Below are positions 52,665 to 60,136 of a stretch of 64,000 bases of DNA, in pieces; position 1 is the stretch's first letter, and the number at the start of each line of letters is the position of its first letter. The notes under the pieces are model-generated. The model searched no databases. It was not told where the DNA came from and saw only the letters and a program-made list of their open reading frames with translations. The stretch spans positions 86,755 to 150,754 of the forward strand of contig DZAL01000001.1 of assembly GCA_022729575.1 (NCBI GenBank), written 5' to 3'. The translations under genes were made by a program, and so were the position numbers. This stretch comes from Thiomargarita sp. Lineage in GTDB: Bacteria > Pseudomonadota > Gammaproteobacteria > Beggiatoales > Beggiatoaceae.

Positions 52665-53840
52665 ATGAAACTAACCTCCATACAATACAGCCAGCACGCG
52701 GGCACCCCCGAAGCCTGGCAACTAGAAAAATGTATCCTCAATGACATCAACCTAGTCGTCGGTAAGAATGCCACCGGCAAAACTAGAATGCTTAATGTGA
52801 TAGTAGAACTGTCTAACCTATTGTCAGGTGATATGTTTCCAGGAAATAGCCAGGGTGATTTTACTGCCGTTTTTGACAATGCGGGAGTGGAAATGACCTA
52901 TCACTTGAATCTCCAGAATGAAGTCATCCAAGAACAACTCCAACAAGGAGACAAACTCCTCTTACAGCGCGAGGCTAATGGTAGAGGGCAAATCTTGGCG
53001 GTGGCATTGGATGAGAATGTGGATTTGCAACTGCCTACCAATGAACTCAAGGTGAGAGGACGCGACCTGCTTCAATATCCTTTTCTTGAGGATTTGTAGC
53101 GTTGGGGCAAAGCTACGAGATATTTTCAGTTTGGTACTGCTATGGGGCAAAATACTTTCCCCATATTTATGGCTGAAGAGTTAGAGCAGAAAGACCCTAA
53201 CCTGAAAGATTTCAGGCAAGTGGTGGCGGTGTTTCGGAAAGGTGAATTGGAATATGGTAAGGACTACCGGCGACGCATCATAGCGGATATGGAACAAATC
53301 GGGTACGAATTGGAAGACCTTTCGATTCAACCTCTGACAATTGACCGTACACTTCCTAGAGAGGATGGCCAGCCAGCCGTTGCTTATGGTATTCGAGTTA
53401 AAGAAAGAAACCTCACCGGTATCACGCCACATCTGCAAATCTCGTCTGGGATGTTTCGTGCGCTGTCGCTATTTATTCAAGTTAACTACTCGCTACTTGC
53501 TAGTTTGCCAAGTTGTATTATCATCGATGATATAGGCGAGGGGCTAGATTATAGCCGCGCTACGGATTTGATTGAGTTGCTGATTCGCAAAGTAGAGGGG
53601 ACTAACATACAACTGATGATGTCCACCAACGACCAATTGGTGATGGATACCATCCCCTTAAAATATTGGTTGGTGATTCAACGGTTGGCGGGCCAGGCTA
53701 AAATCTATAGTTATCGCAATTCGCAACCGCTATTTGATGATTTTAGATTTACCGGGCTAGGCAATTTTGATTTCTTTTCCTCCAATTACGTTTTAACAGA
53801 CCGAGTGAATCGCCCAGGAAAAAGGTCGCCATCTTGGTAG
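52665..53840 (+). pseudogene. AAA/ABC-type ATPase (AAA_21-like) with in-frame TAG
   Basis: From ATG 52665 a 391-codon frame is cut by a single TAG at 53097-53099 (LEDL*RWGKATRYFQFGTAM); the same frame continues to 53840. Before the stop: Walker A VVGKNATGKTRML. After it: signature-like SSGMFRALSLFIQ, Walker B CIIIDDIGEGLDYSRA, and MMSTNDQLVMD. So the two halves form one OLD/AAA-type ATPase. TAG may come from CAG or TGG; readthrough cannot be excluded. It overlaps the TOPRIM-like gene by 7 bp. Confidence 0.8.
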
Positions 53841-54235
53841 AAGGGCAAGGAGAACAAATCTTGGTGAGGTACTTACTAATTCCTCGCCTTGACCCCGCTA
53901 AATTTAGTTTTGAAGGTCTGCGGTTGCGTGCTAAACAGCTAGCAGATGCGCCATACTCCTATGGTAGTGAAGACGCTGAAGTATACTTTCAAATTGTCAA
54001 TGTTCAGGGAGATACTGGCGTATTATTGTGGGCGTCCCGTAATTCGGATGGGTCTATAACGAGAAATAGAACCAGAAATAGAACGCTTCAAGAAAGCAGT
54101 ACCTTCTTGTCAAATCAAGTCAGGCATAAGCAGATGACACGGATTACGCAGATTAAGTCGAGATTTGACAACTTTTTAAAAGTTGTCAAATCGGTATTGC
54201 CCAGTGACGCAGATGATACGGATGACGCAGATTAA
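53834..54235 (+). pseudogene. TOPRIM-like partner of the ATPase, 3' end lost
   Basis: Translation from TTG 53834 gives VEGQGEQILVRYLLIPRLD, the N-terminal TOPRIM-type motif of DUF4276/DUF4435-like partners. Homology-like sequence ends near 54040, where DNA related to an LRR gene tail begins out of frame (EIERFKKAVPSCQIK in another frame, as at 55310-55350). So the gene is fused to foreign 3' sequence. The late part also includes a GATTTGACAACT palindrome. Confidence 0.6.
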
Positions 54236-54272
54236 GTCAAGATTTGACAACTTTTGAAAAGTTGTCAAATCT
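54162..54272. repeat. Two copies of the GATTTGACAACTTTT palindrome
   Basis: Members at 54162-54194 and 54240-54272, separated by 'gatgatacggatgacgcagattaagtc', itself a partial direct repeat of the DNA before the first copy. Between them and the next gene, an orphan open stretch 54298-54417 (KVIEIKAASRERYGLETFPY) looks like the tail of a lost gene. Confidence 0.8.
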
Positions 54273-54452
54273 TCAGGCACAGTCTGAATCGCAGATTAAG
54301 CGTACCTCACTGGCTGGGAGGAAGGTGATAGAAATCAAAGCAGCGTCCAGAGAAAGGTATGGACTAGAGACTTTTCCCTATCTATTGACAACGATTCAAG
54401 AAGAGTGGAACCTTTAACTTGACTGAAGACAATTTAATCACAGGAGTTTGCT

Positions 54453-54665
54453 ATGAACTACACAACCGTTACTGTCACCAAAGAATATTTAGACACGGTA
54501 CAACGTATCACGGGCTTGGCGCCCGGAGAAGCCGCGGATTTGGCGTTGCAAGAGATGGTGTTACGGGCACAACAGAGCTTATTAGAATTAAGAGGTCAAA
54601 TCGATTGGGAAGGCGATTTAGAAGACTGGCGACAAGGGAGGACTTTTGATGCTAATCCTAGTTGA
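54453..54665 (+). CDS. VapB-type antitoxin
   Basis: A 70-aa protein: MNYTTVTVTKEYLDTVQRIT, then DLALQEMVLRAQQSLLELRG, ending DWEGDLEDWRQGR. This is the DUF2191/VapB style that accompanies VapC toxins. Shine-Dalgarno AGGAG 7 nt before ATG 54453. It overlaps vapC by 17 bp. Confidence 0.85.
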   Translation: MNYTTVTVTKEYLDTVQRITGLAPGEAADLALQEMVLRAQQSLLELRGQIDWEGDLEDWRQGRTFDANPS

Positions 54666-55044
54666 TAGCAGTGTGTGGATTGATTATTTTCGTAACCTAA
54701 ATTTACCTCACGTTAACTTGCTAAACTCACTCATTGCACAAAACGAACCGATTGCCATTGGCGGTGTCATTATGACGGAAGTGCTACAGGGCATTCGTGA
54801 GGAACGGCAGTTTATCAAGGTAGAGGCACGGTTGCCGACGCTAATTTATTTAGACCTAACTCGCACCCACTTTGTGACTGCTGCGCAAATTTATCGCACC
54901 TTACGTTCTCAAGGTTTGACGATACGCAAACCGATAGATTGTATGATTGCTGCATTAGCCTTGGAACAGCAAGCCACACTTTTGCATAATGACCGCGACT
55001 TTGAGGCGATTGCCACACAGTTTCCGTTGCAGATTAGAGGTTAA
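54649..55044 (+). CDS. vapC: VapC-type PIN ribonuclease toxin
   Basis: A 131-aa PIN protein: LILVDSSVWIDYFRN (first Asp), then GGVIMTEVLQGIREE (conserved Glu), KPIDCMIAALALEQQATLLH and NDRDFEAIA (late acidic residues). All VapC active-site positions are present. I start at ATG 54649; a TTG precedes it at 54646. Confidence 0.92.
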   Translation: MLILVDSSVWIDYFRNLNLPHVNLLNSLIAQNEPIAIGGVIMTEVLQGIREERQFIKVEARLPTLIYLDLTRTHFVTAAQIYRTLRSQGLTIRKPIDCMIAALALEQQATLLHNDRDFEAIATQFPLQIRG

Positions 55045-55091
55045 GTTGGATAGGGTGGGCCAACCAAAGGACGTTTATCCACTCTATATGT

Positions 55092-55352
55092 CTGACCAGC
55101 TTAGAACCGTTGCGGGCGTTGACGGGCTTGCAGTCCTTGGTCTGTTATCAGAATCAATTGACCAGCTTAGAACCGTTGCGGGCGTTGACGGGCTTGCAGA
55201 AGTTGGACTGTGATAATAATCAACTGACCAGCTTAGAACCGTTGCATGGTCTGAAGCGTTTACAGAGATTATGGTGTGGGTATAATTCATCACTGAGTTC
55301 ACAAGAAATAGAACGCTTCAAGAAAGCCGTACCTTCTTGTGAAGTCAAGTAA
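55092..55352 (+). pseudogene. Leucine-rich-repeat gene, 3' relic
   Basis: Three LRR units without a start codon: LTSLEPLRALTGLQSLVCYQ, then NQLTSLEPLRALTGLQKLDC, then NQLTSLEPLHGLKRLQRLWC, and the tail EIERFKKAVPSCEVK. The 5' end is replaced by the 'ggtgggccaaccaaaggacgtt' repeat. The same tail occurs at about 54072-54136, and another LRR-gene relic at 57255-57490. Confidence 0.75.
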
Positions 55353-55422
55353 GGTGAGTTGACTACTTAAAAAAAACCTGGTACACTGGAGAGAGTGTTA
55401 TCCATTTCACCACTGACTGGCT

Positions 55423-55875
55423 ATGAAACTCAAAATTTATTTAGATACTTCCGTGATTTCTGCACGGTTTGATGACAGGAACCCAGACCGTCGGATGTTG
55501 ACGGAGGAATTTTGGATGCGGATACCTCAGTATGAGGTGTATGTGTCAGATTTGACCCTTGATGAAATCGAGAAAAACCAGAATCCCATTCTGACCGAGA
55601 AGATGCAACTGTGCGCAAAACCCTTCACCGTCCTGAAAAAAAGTGATGAGGTGATGGCCTTGGTAAAAGAATTGATGTATTATGACGCGGTGCCTCAAAA
55701 CTCCCCTGAAGATGCCTACCATCTAGCCATCGCAGTGGTTGCCGGGATGGATTATTTATTGAGTTGGAACTTTAGACACCTGGTACGTTTGAAGACCAGA
55801 GAGGTCATGCGTATGGTAACAACCTTGCGTGGATACAGTCCCATTGAGATTCTTGCACCTCCACAACTTATTTAA
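55423..55875 (+). CDS. PIN-domain ribonuclease toxin
   Basis: A 150-aa PIN protein: LKIYLDTSVISARFDDRNPD (first Asp), VYVSDLTLDEIEKNQNP (conserved Glu), then PEDAYHLAIAVVAGMDYLL and LSWNFRHLVRLKTRE. Same subfamily as 36504-36980. Followed 17 bp later by a small antitoxin-like gene. Confidence 0.88.
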   Translation: MKLKIYLDTSVISARFDDRNPDRRMLTEEFWMRIPQYEVYVSDLTLDEIEKNQNPILTEKMQLCAKPFTVLKKSDEVMALVKELMYYDAVPQNSPEDAYHLAIAVVAGMDYLLSWNFRHLVRLKTREVMRMVTTLRGYSPIEILAPPQLI

Positions 55876-55892
55876 TCTTGAAAGAGGATACT

Positions 55893-56162
55893 ATGATGAA
55901 CCAGAAAACGATGGCTGATGTGCCCACCCGTGGCACTTTCTTATCGCCCGCCGAAGTGGAGGCGATTACCCAAGCAGTCGAGAACGAAATTCCTACGGAC
56001 CCAGCTTTACAAGGTATTTACATTGCCCGACGAATTATGAGACGAGAAGCGGAGGAGGTGGGCATTGAATATTTTAGTTATGTGGAACAGTTGGCGGCGA
56101 AAATTCAACGTCAAGGTGAAGAGGTGTTGTCGAGTGCGTCCTACGCACCGCCTATGCACTGA
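55893..56162 (+). CDS. PIN-toxin partner, about 89 aa
   Basis: MMNQKTMADVPTRGTFLSPA, then EVEAITQAVENEIPTDPALQ, YFSYVEQLAAKIQRQG. Likely antitoxin by position. GAGGA lies 6 nt before ATG 55893. The last residues (SSASYAPPMH) are encoded by the 'gtgcgtcctacgcacc' palindrome, so the repeat has replaced the natural end. The following 56163-56400 holds palindromes ('gcggatttgggggatatacgg'). Confidence 0.65.
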   Translation: MMNQKTMADVPTRGTFLSPAEVEAITQAVENEIPTDPALQGIYIARRIMRREAEEVGIEYFSYVEQLAAKIQRQGEEVLSSASYAPPMH

Positions 56163-56401
56163 AATGGTGCGTGGGACACACCCTACCGGTTAATGACAGG
56201 GTGAGTTAAGGATTTCTCGGCGCGAGGACAGCGGATTTGGGGGATATACGGATAAGGCCGGCTGGTGGGTTTATCCGTGTATCCCCCAAATCCGCTGTAC
56301 TAAACCAAGAAACTTAGTTTCCTGTAATGATATTCAATCAAGTGAGATTTGCTATACAATATTATACCTGATATTCTCTTAACCTAACCAAGGAAAACCC
56401 T

Positions 56402-57160
56402 ATGTTATTGACAGAACTGCAACCCGTCCTCCAAAACTTATCCACGACGGACCAATTACACTTAGTACAATGGTTAATCTCTCAAGTGGTTAGTGAATCC
56501 TCACGCCACTTAACCACCACGATAACCGACCCGAAAGATGACCCCTTATGGGATATTGTCGGTATGGCGGCGGGAGACGCGGCCAGTGTGGCACGTTATC
56601 ACGATACTTATTATCAAGTTGCCGAATTTCTTGACTTTAACCAACCGCCGACGGTGAAGATACCAGATTGGTTTAAACAAGACCTAGGCTTTACGATAGC
56701 CAACCGTGGGGAACCTGACAAAGAAGCGTTTGCGTGCGAATTTATTATTGTACCCTTCCTAAAAGAAGCGTGGAAAAAGCATCCGCGCCTCAGTCTCTTT
56801 AGTCATGTAGCGATTCAATCGGAAGACTTGACGGTGATTCCTGATTACCTGGTTACCGCTAAACATCCAACAGGTTATAAAGCCATCTATAAGCCTTTAC
56901 TCCTCACGGTGGAGGCCAAAAATGAGAAGTTTGAGGACGGTTGGACTCAAGCCCTATTACAATCTGTCGTCTGCCAACAAATCAATGGTACTGCGGACCA
57001 TCCCGTGTTAGCGATAGTCACTACGGGCGACTTGTGGCAATTTGGGAAGTTGGAGAAGCAACAATTTATCAAACATCCGTTCTCGGCTTCGCTACAAAAC
57101 TTGGAAGTGCTATTAGGGATTTTAGATACACTGTTTGCGGAATGTGAAAAGGTGTTATAG
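56402..57160 (+). CDS. Antitoxin-like N terminus fused to a PD-(D/E)XK-like nuclease domain
   Basis: A 252-aa protein. Residues 43-72 (DDPLWDIVGMAAGD, ASVARYHDTYYQ) resemble the C-terminal toxin-binding tail of VapB-type antitoxins. Residues about 90-250 have the order of a PD-(D/E)XK nuclease: VIPDYLVTA (Asp about 147) and LLLTVEAKNEKF (E-A-K about 169-171), then a helix with WTQALLQSVVCQQ. The fold call is inference. No toxin gene sits beside it. Shine-Dalgarno is weak (AAGGA). Confidence 0.55.
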   Translation: MLLTELQPVLQNLSTTDQLHLVQWLISQVVSESSRHLTTTITDPKDDPLWDIVGMAAGDAASVARYHDTYYQVAEFLDFNQPPTVKIPDWFKQDLGFTIANRGEPDKEAFACEFIIVPFLKEAWKKHPRLSLFSHVAIQSEDLTVIPDYLVTAKHPTGYKAIYKPLLLTVEAKNEKFEDGWTQALLQSVVCQQINGTADHPVLAIVTTGDLWQFGKLEKQQFIKHPFSASLQNLEVLLGILDTLFAECEKVL

Positions 57161-57254
57161 TTTTTGTAGGGTGGGCCACGCGGTTTACCATTGGCTACCT
57201 ATCCCACCACCTGGCTGTAAATTCTGATTCAGACAACTAAATAACTGACTCCTT

Positions 57255-57490
57255 GGGGATACTAAACCTAAGTCACAACCACAGGCTACCAAATGGTGGT
57301 CATCACTAGACGCACAATGGCAAGCCATCTTCAAAGAAGCTATCGGAATTGATGTCGAACCTACAGAAGATGAATTGGAGACAATTCTTCGCCTGATTCA
57401 GTTAGATTGAAACTGACCAACTTAGAATCGTTGCGGACGTGTCCGGGCTCGCAGAAATTGCGCTGTGGTGGTAATCAACTGACCGGTAGT
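57255..57490 (+). pseudogene. Leucine-rich-repeat gene, 5'-side relic
   Basis: Open from about 57255: ATKWWSSLDAQWQAIFKEAI, then EPTEDELETILRLIQLD and stop at 57408, followed out of frame by LRR-encoding DNA ('ctgaccaacttagaatcgttgcgg'). I recall the WWxSLDxQWxxIFKxAIG motif as the start of LRR proteins in Thiotrichaceae. It carries no complete gene. Confidence 0.5.
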
Positions 57491-57499
57491 CCCGCCAAA

Positions 57500-57820
57500 C
57501 CAATGGAGGTGTTAACCTTCAAGGAGTTATCAAAGCTCAAAGTTTCCTAAACCGGTGAGGTTTAGGAAACTTAGAATCGCCGAGGTTTCCTAAACCGGTG
57601 AGGTTTAGGAAACCTAAAACTGGTCAGGTTTCGGAAAGTTAGCACCTAAATTTTAATACCTCCATTAGTTGGTAGGGACTACCAACTGACCGGTAGTCCC
57701 TCCAAGCCAATGGAGGTATTAAAATTCAATGGGTTATCAAAGGTCAAAGTTTCCTAAGTCGCGCCGGCTCAGGAAACCTAGAACCGGTGAAGTTTAGGAA
57801 CGTTATCTCCTAGATTTTAA
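57500..57820. repeat. Mosaic of TTTCCTAAACC and CCTCCA repeats
   Basis: Several shuffled copies of the blocks seen at 15215-15331 and 46040-46142: GTTTCCTAAACCGGTGAGG with TTTAGGAAAC, 'gtagtccctccaagccaatggaggt', 'aattcaatgggttatcaaaggtcaaag'. No gene. Confidence 0.75.
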
Positions 57821-57822
57821 TA

Positions 57823-57983
57823 AGTTCTGAAGCATGAATTCGGCGGTATTTTCCCTCACCCCCGACCCCTCTCCCAGAGGGCGAGGGGCGAAATTAAACA
57901 CTGGTGCCGCCATACTCCCCTCGCCCTCTGGGAGAGGGGTCGGGGGTGAGGGGAACATACCAGAAAATTTCTGCTTCAGTACT
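57823..57983. mobile_element. MITE with TA target duplication, 161 bp (copy 4)
   Basis: Ends AGTTCTGAAGCATGAATTC and AATTTCTGCTTCAGTACT, flanked by TA (57821-57822, 57984-57985). The inner module is present twice in opposite orientation, which explains the greater length. Confidence 0.85.
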
Positions 57984-58074
57984 TACCTGCATTGGTAGGG
58001 ACTCCCCGGCTTGATGTCCAGCTTTCCAAGCGGTTAACCAGAATTTCTACCTATCAAACAGGTTCAATTAAAAA

Positions 58075-58935
58075 ATGTACCGTAATCCAAAATTTATGAC
58101 TTCTAGCAACTTTAATCTCACTACCAAAGATCACTTGATTTTACCTGTACAAAATTGGCTTCCTACCTCAGCACCGCTCGCCGTGATCGGTTTAATTCAC
58201 GGTTTAGGTGAACACAGTGGGCGTTATCATCACGTCGCTAACTACTTAACTCAAGCCGGTTATGCGGTCATGGGTTTAAATTGGCGTGGTCATGGCACAG
58301 CCACTGGTCCTCGCGGCCATGCCCCTAGTTATCTCGCCATCATGGCTGATCTCGACTTATTTCTCATAGTGATGCAACAACATTATCCCTGCGTGCCCAT
58401 CTTTCTTTATGGCCATAGTTTAGGCGGAAACTTGGTGATTAATTATGCCTTACGTTATCATCCTACCATAGCCGGTATAATAGCAACCGCCCCGGCTTTA
58501 CGTCCGGCTTTCCAACCGGCTAAATGGAAACTGTGGTTAGCGAATTTGCTCTATCACTTATGGCCATCCTTTTCATTTCCCGCCGAATTGGACCTTTCGG
58601 CATTATCACACGATTCCAACATAGTGCAACAATATCGCCAAGACCCTCTCATTCATGGCCGCCTCAGTGCACGATTAGGGTTGGACATATTAGCTACGGG
58701 AGAATGGGCGCTGCAACATGCTAACGAGCTAACTTTACCGCTACTATTGATGCACGGTGAAGCGGACCGTATCACCTCTGCTGAAGCCAGCAGTGAATTT
58801 GCTCACCAGGCGGGGCGACGCTGTACTTTAAAACTGTGGGAGGGATTATATCACGAAATTCATAATGAACCTGAATCAGAAGCCATATTAGTGTATTTAG
58901 TCAATTGGCTGGCGACTAATTTTTCAAATGGTTAA
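58075..58935 (+). CDS. Alpha/beta hydrolase, monoacylglycerol-lipase-like
   Basis: A 286-aa serine hydrolase of the S33/lysophospholipase group. Signature elements: VIGLIHGLGEHSGRYHHVAN, LNWRGHGTATGPRGHAPSY, nucleophile elbow YGHSLGGNLV (Ser about 125), catalytic Asp in LMHGEADRIT, and catalytic His in GLYHEIHNEPE. Likely acts on monoacylglycerol or lysophospholipid; substrate unproven. Start ATG 58075 or 58096. Confidence 0.9.
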   Translation: MYRNPKFMTSSNFNLTTKDHLILPVQNWLPTSAPLAVIGLIHGLGEHSGRYHHVANYLTQAGYAVMGLNWRGHGTATGPRGHAPSYLAIMADLDLFLIVMQQHYPCVPIFLYGHSLGGNLVINYALRYHPTIAGIIATAPALRPAFQPAKWKLWLANLLYHLWPSFSFPAELDLSALSHDSNIVQQYRQDPLIHGRLSARLGLDILATGEWALQHANELTLPLLLMHGEADRITSAEASSEFAHQAGRRCTLKLWEGLYHEIHNEPESEAILVYLVNWLATNFSNG

Positions 58936-58969
58936 GAGTAAACATGGATTAATCTGTATAATTATAACT

Positions 58970-59100
58970 AGGTACCGAATCAGAAATTTTCTGGTATCAC
59001 CACGATCTTGCCCTCACCCAGGTGCCTCTCCTTCTGGAAACCTGGCCGGCGGTGAGGGCGATTACTGAAAATATGGTAAATTTTCTGGTAGTGAGGCACC
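58970..59100. repeat. Degenerate CCCTCACC-module inverted repeat
   Basis: 'aatcagaaattttctggtatcacca...gccctcacccaggtgcctctcc' faces '...ggcggtgagggcgattactg...aaattttctggtagtgaggc'. The inner module is that of the MITE family; the ends resemble GGTAGTGAGGCA. A worn or hybrid copy without TA flanks. Confidence 0.55.
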
Positions 59101-59104
59101 GGGT

Positions 59105-59188
59105 CAATGCCATTAAGTTAAGGGATTGGCTAGGACTGCCAGTCCTGACCTTCGCACCACCAATAAATTTCTTAACTTAATGGCATTG
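59105..59188. mobile_element. Miniature element with 18-bp TIRs, copy C
   Basis: Ends CAATGCCATTAAGTTAAG and CTTAACTTAATGGCATTG, perfectly complementary over 18 bp. The interior has half of the 'ggactgccagtcc' palindrome. The 84-bp length is the shortest of the three copies. The rest of 58936-59309 has no gene. Confidence 0.75.
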
Positions 59189-59309
59189 CCGGGGGGTCTC
59201 TGAGAATAATGGTTCAGCAGTACCAGAGTAGATGAATATTACTATATCATACTGGCAACTTGAACCTTGAGCACCCAGGTTTCATCATTACGCGATCTTA
59301 CGCGATTTG

Positions 59310-59762
59310 TTAGGACCACTCCTTTATCGTAAATGAATTGTCTTTGAGCGTCACGTAATATAGTAAATCAAAACCTTCGGCATAGTTAGGAATTTGTAGT
59401 TTAGCAAACGTGGCATAAACTCCTTTCGCTGGGATGCAGGCTTTACCACTACGTTGATTGTTACGTGCTAAAGCCTCGGTCAATTTGGATTGAAAATAAT
59501 AACCAATCACTTGAAACCCGGCTTGTTTAGCCGAAACGATATATTTTTTTCGTACTTCAACTGTTGGGTTAGTATTATCCACTACAAATGACTGTTTAGC
59601 TTCTAAACAGGCTTGCAGAATAATATTTTCGCGGTGACGAGTTTTTAACATGTCTAAGTTGATACGAAGATGAGTGTGATAAAAATATTCATGACAAAAA
59701 GTTGATTTACCGGTAGCTTGAATACCAGAAAGAATAATGGCTTGCATAGTTAAGGTGGACAC
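59310..59762 (-). CDS. P-loop kinase of the AAA_33 (polynucleotide-kinase-like) group
   Basis: A 150-aa protein: MQAIILSGIQATGKSTFCHE has Walker A GIQATGKST, followed by LRINLDMLKTRHRENII, SFVVDNTNPTVEVRKKYI (Walker B-like VVDNTN), and QVIGYYFQSKLTEALARNNQ (lid Arg). These are the landmarks of T4-Pnk-type 5'-kinases and zeta-toxin-like kinases. Substrate unknown. Start 59762, or ATG 59747 at MQAII. Confidence 0.8.
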   Translation of the reverse strand: MSTLTMQAIILSGIQATGKSTFCHEYFYHTHLRINLDMLKTRHRENIILQACLEAKQSFVVDNTNPTVEVRKKYIVSAKQAGFQVIGYYFQSKLTEALARNNQRSGKACIPAKGVYATFAKLQIPNYAEGFDLLYYVTLKDNSFTIKEWS

Positions 59763-59834
59763 ATTAAAGATTAAACACGAGAGGTAGCACCAGCGTTGAG
59801 CCTTCAGTTTGCGGCCGTCCGTGAGGAAATAGGT

Positions 59835-59948
59835 TTAATAAATTTTAAAGAGCGCTATTTCAGCGGATTGACCAGATAATAGCCAAACCGCCATGGCGGC
59901 AACAATGGTTAATGCTAATAAATACGGTTTCTCTAAAAATATTCTCAT
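59835..59948 (-). pseudogene. 37-aa membrane peptide, probable remnant of an efflux adaptor gene
   Basis: MRIFLEKPYLLALTIVAAMA, then VWLLSGQ, resembles the N-terminal inner-membrane anchor of RND periplasmic adaptors, then it breaks off (SAEIALFKIY). AAGAGA lies upstream. It could also be a small membrane protein in its own right. The 59763-60136 interval otherwise holds a partial GATTTGATAATT repeat and the C-rich element. Confidence 0.4.
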
Positions 59949-59999
59949 CGATAAATATTCTCTTCATTGTTAGATTTGATAATTGGTTGAAAGTTGTCA

Positions 60000-60134
60000 A
60001 CTCACCTTACGCACGGTTAACACCACCACCCCCAACCCCTCCTTGGTAAGGAGGGGGGTATTCTGGCGGTGCCGGTAGTGCGTGCTCCCCTCCTTACCAA
60101 GGAGGGGTTGGGGGTGGTGGTGCGTAAGGTGAGT
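60000..60134. repeat. C-rich inverted-repeat element ACTCACCTTACGCAC
   Basis: Arms ACTCACCTTACGCAC and GTGCGTAAGGTGAGT are perfect 15-bp complements. Inside are facing copies of ACCCCTCCTTGGTAAGGAGG. Relatives at 2319-2373, 14923-15146 and 18278-18528. It ends 2 bp from the 3' end of the sensor-kinase gene. Confidence 0.8.
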
Positions 60135-60136
60135 TA

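Noticed and set aside
53097-53099. TAG as evidence for stop-codon reassignment
   Set aside because: Intact backbone genes show no in-frame TAG, and neighbouring genes carry several ordinary decay lesions, so simple mutation is likelier.
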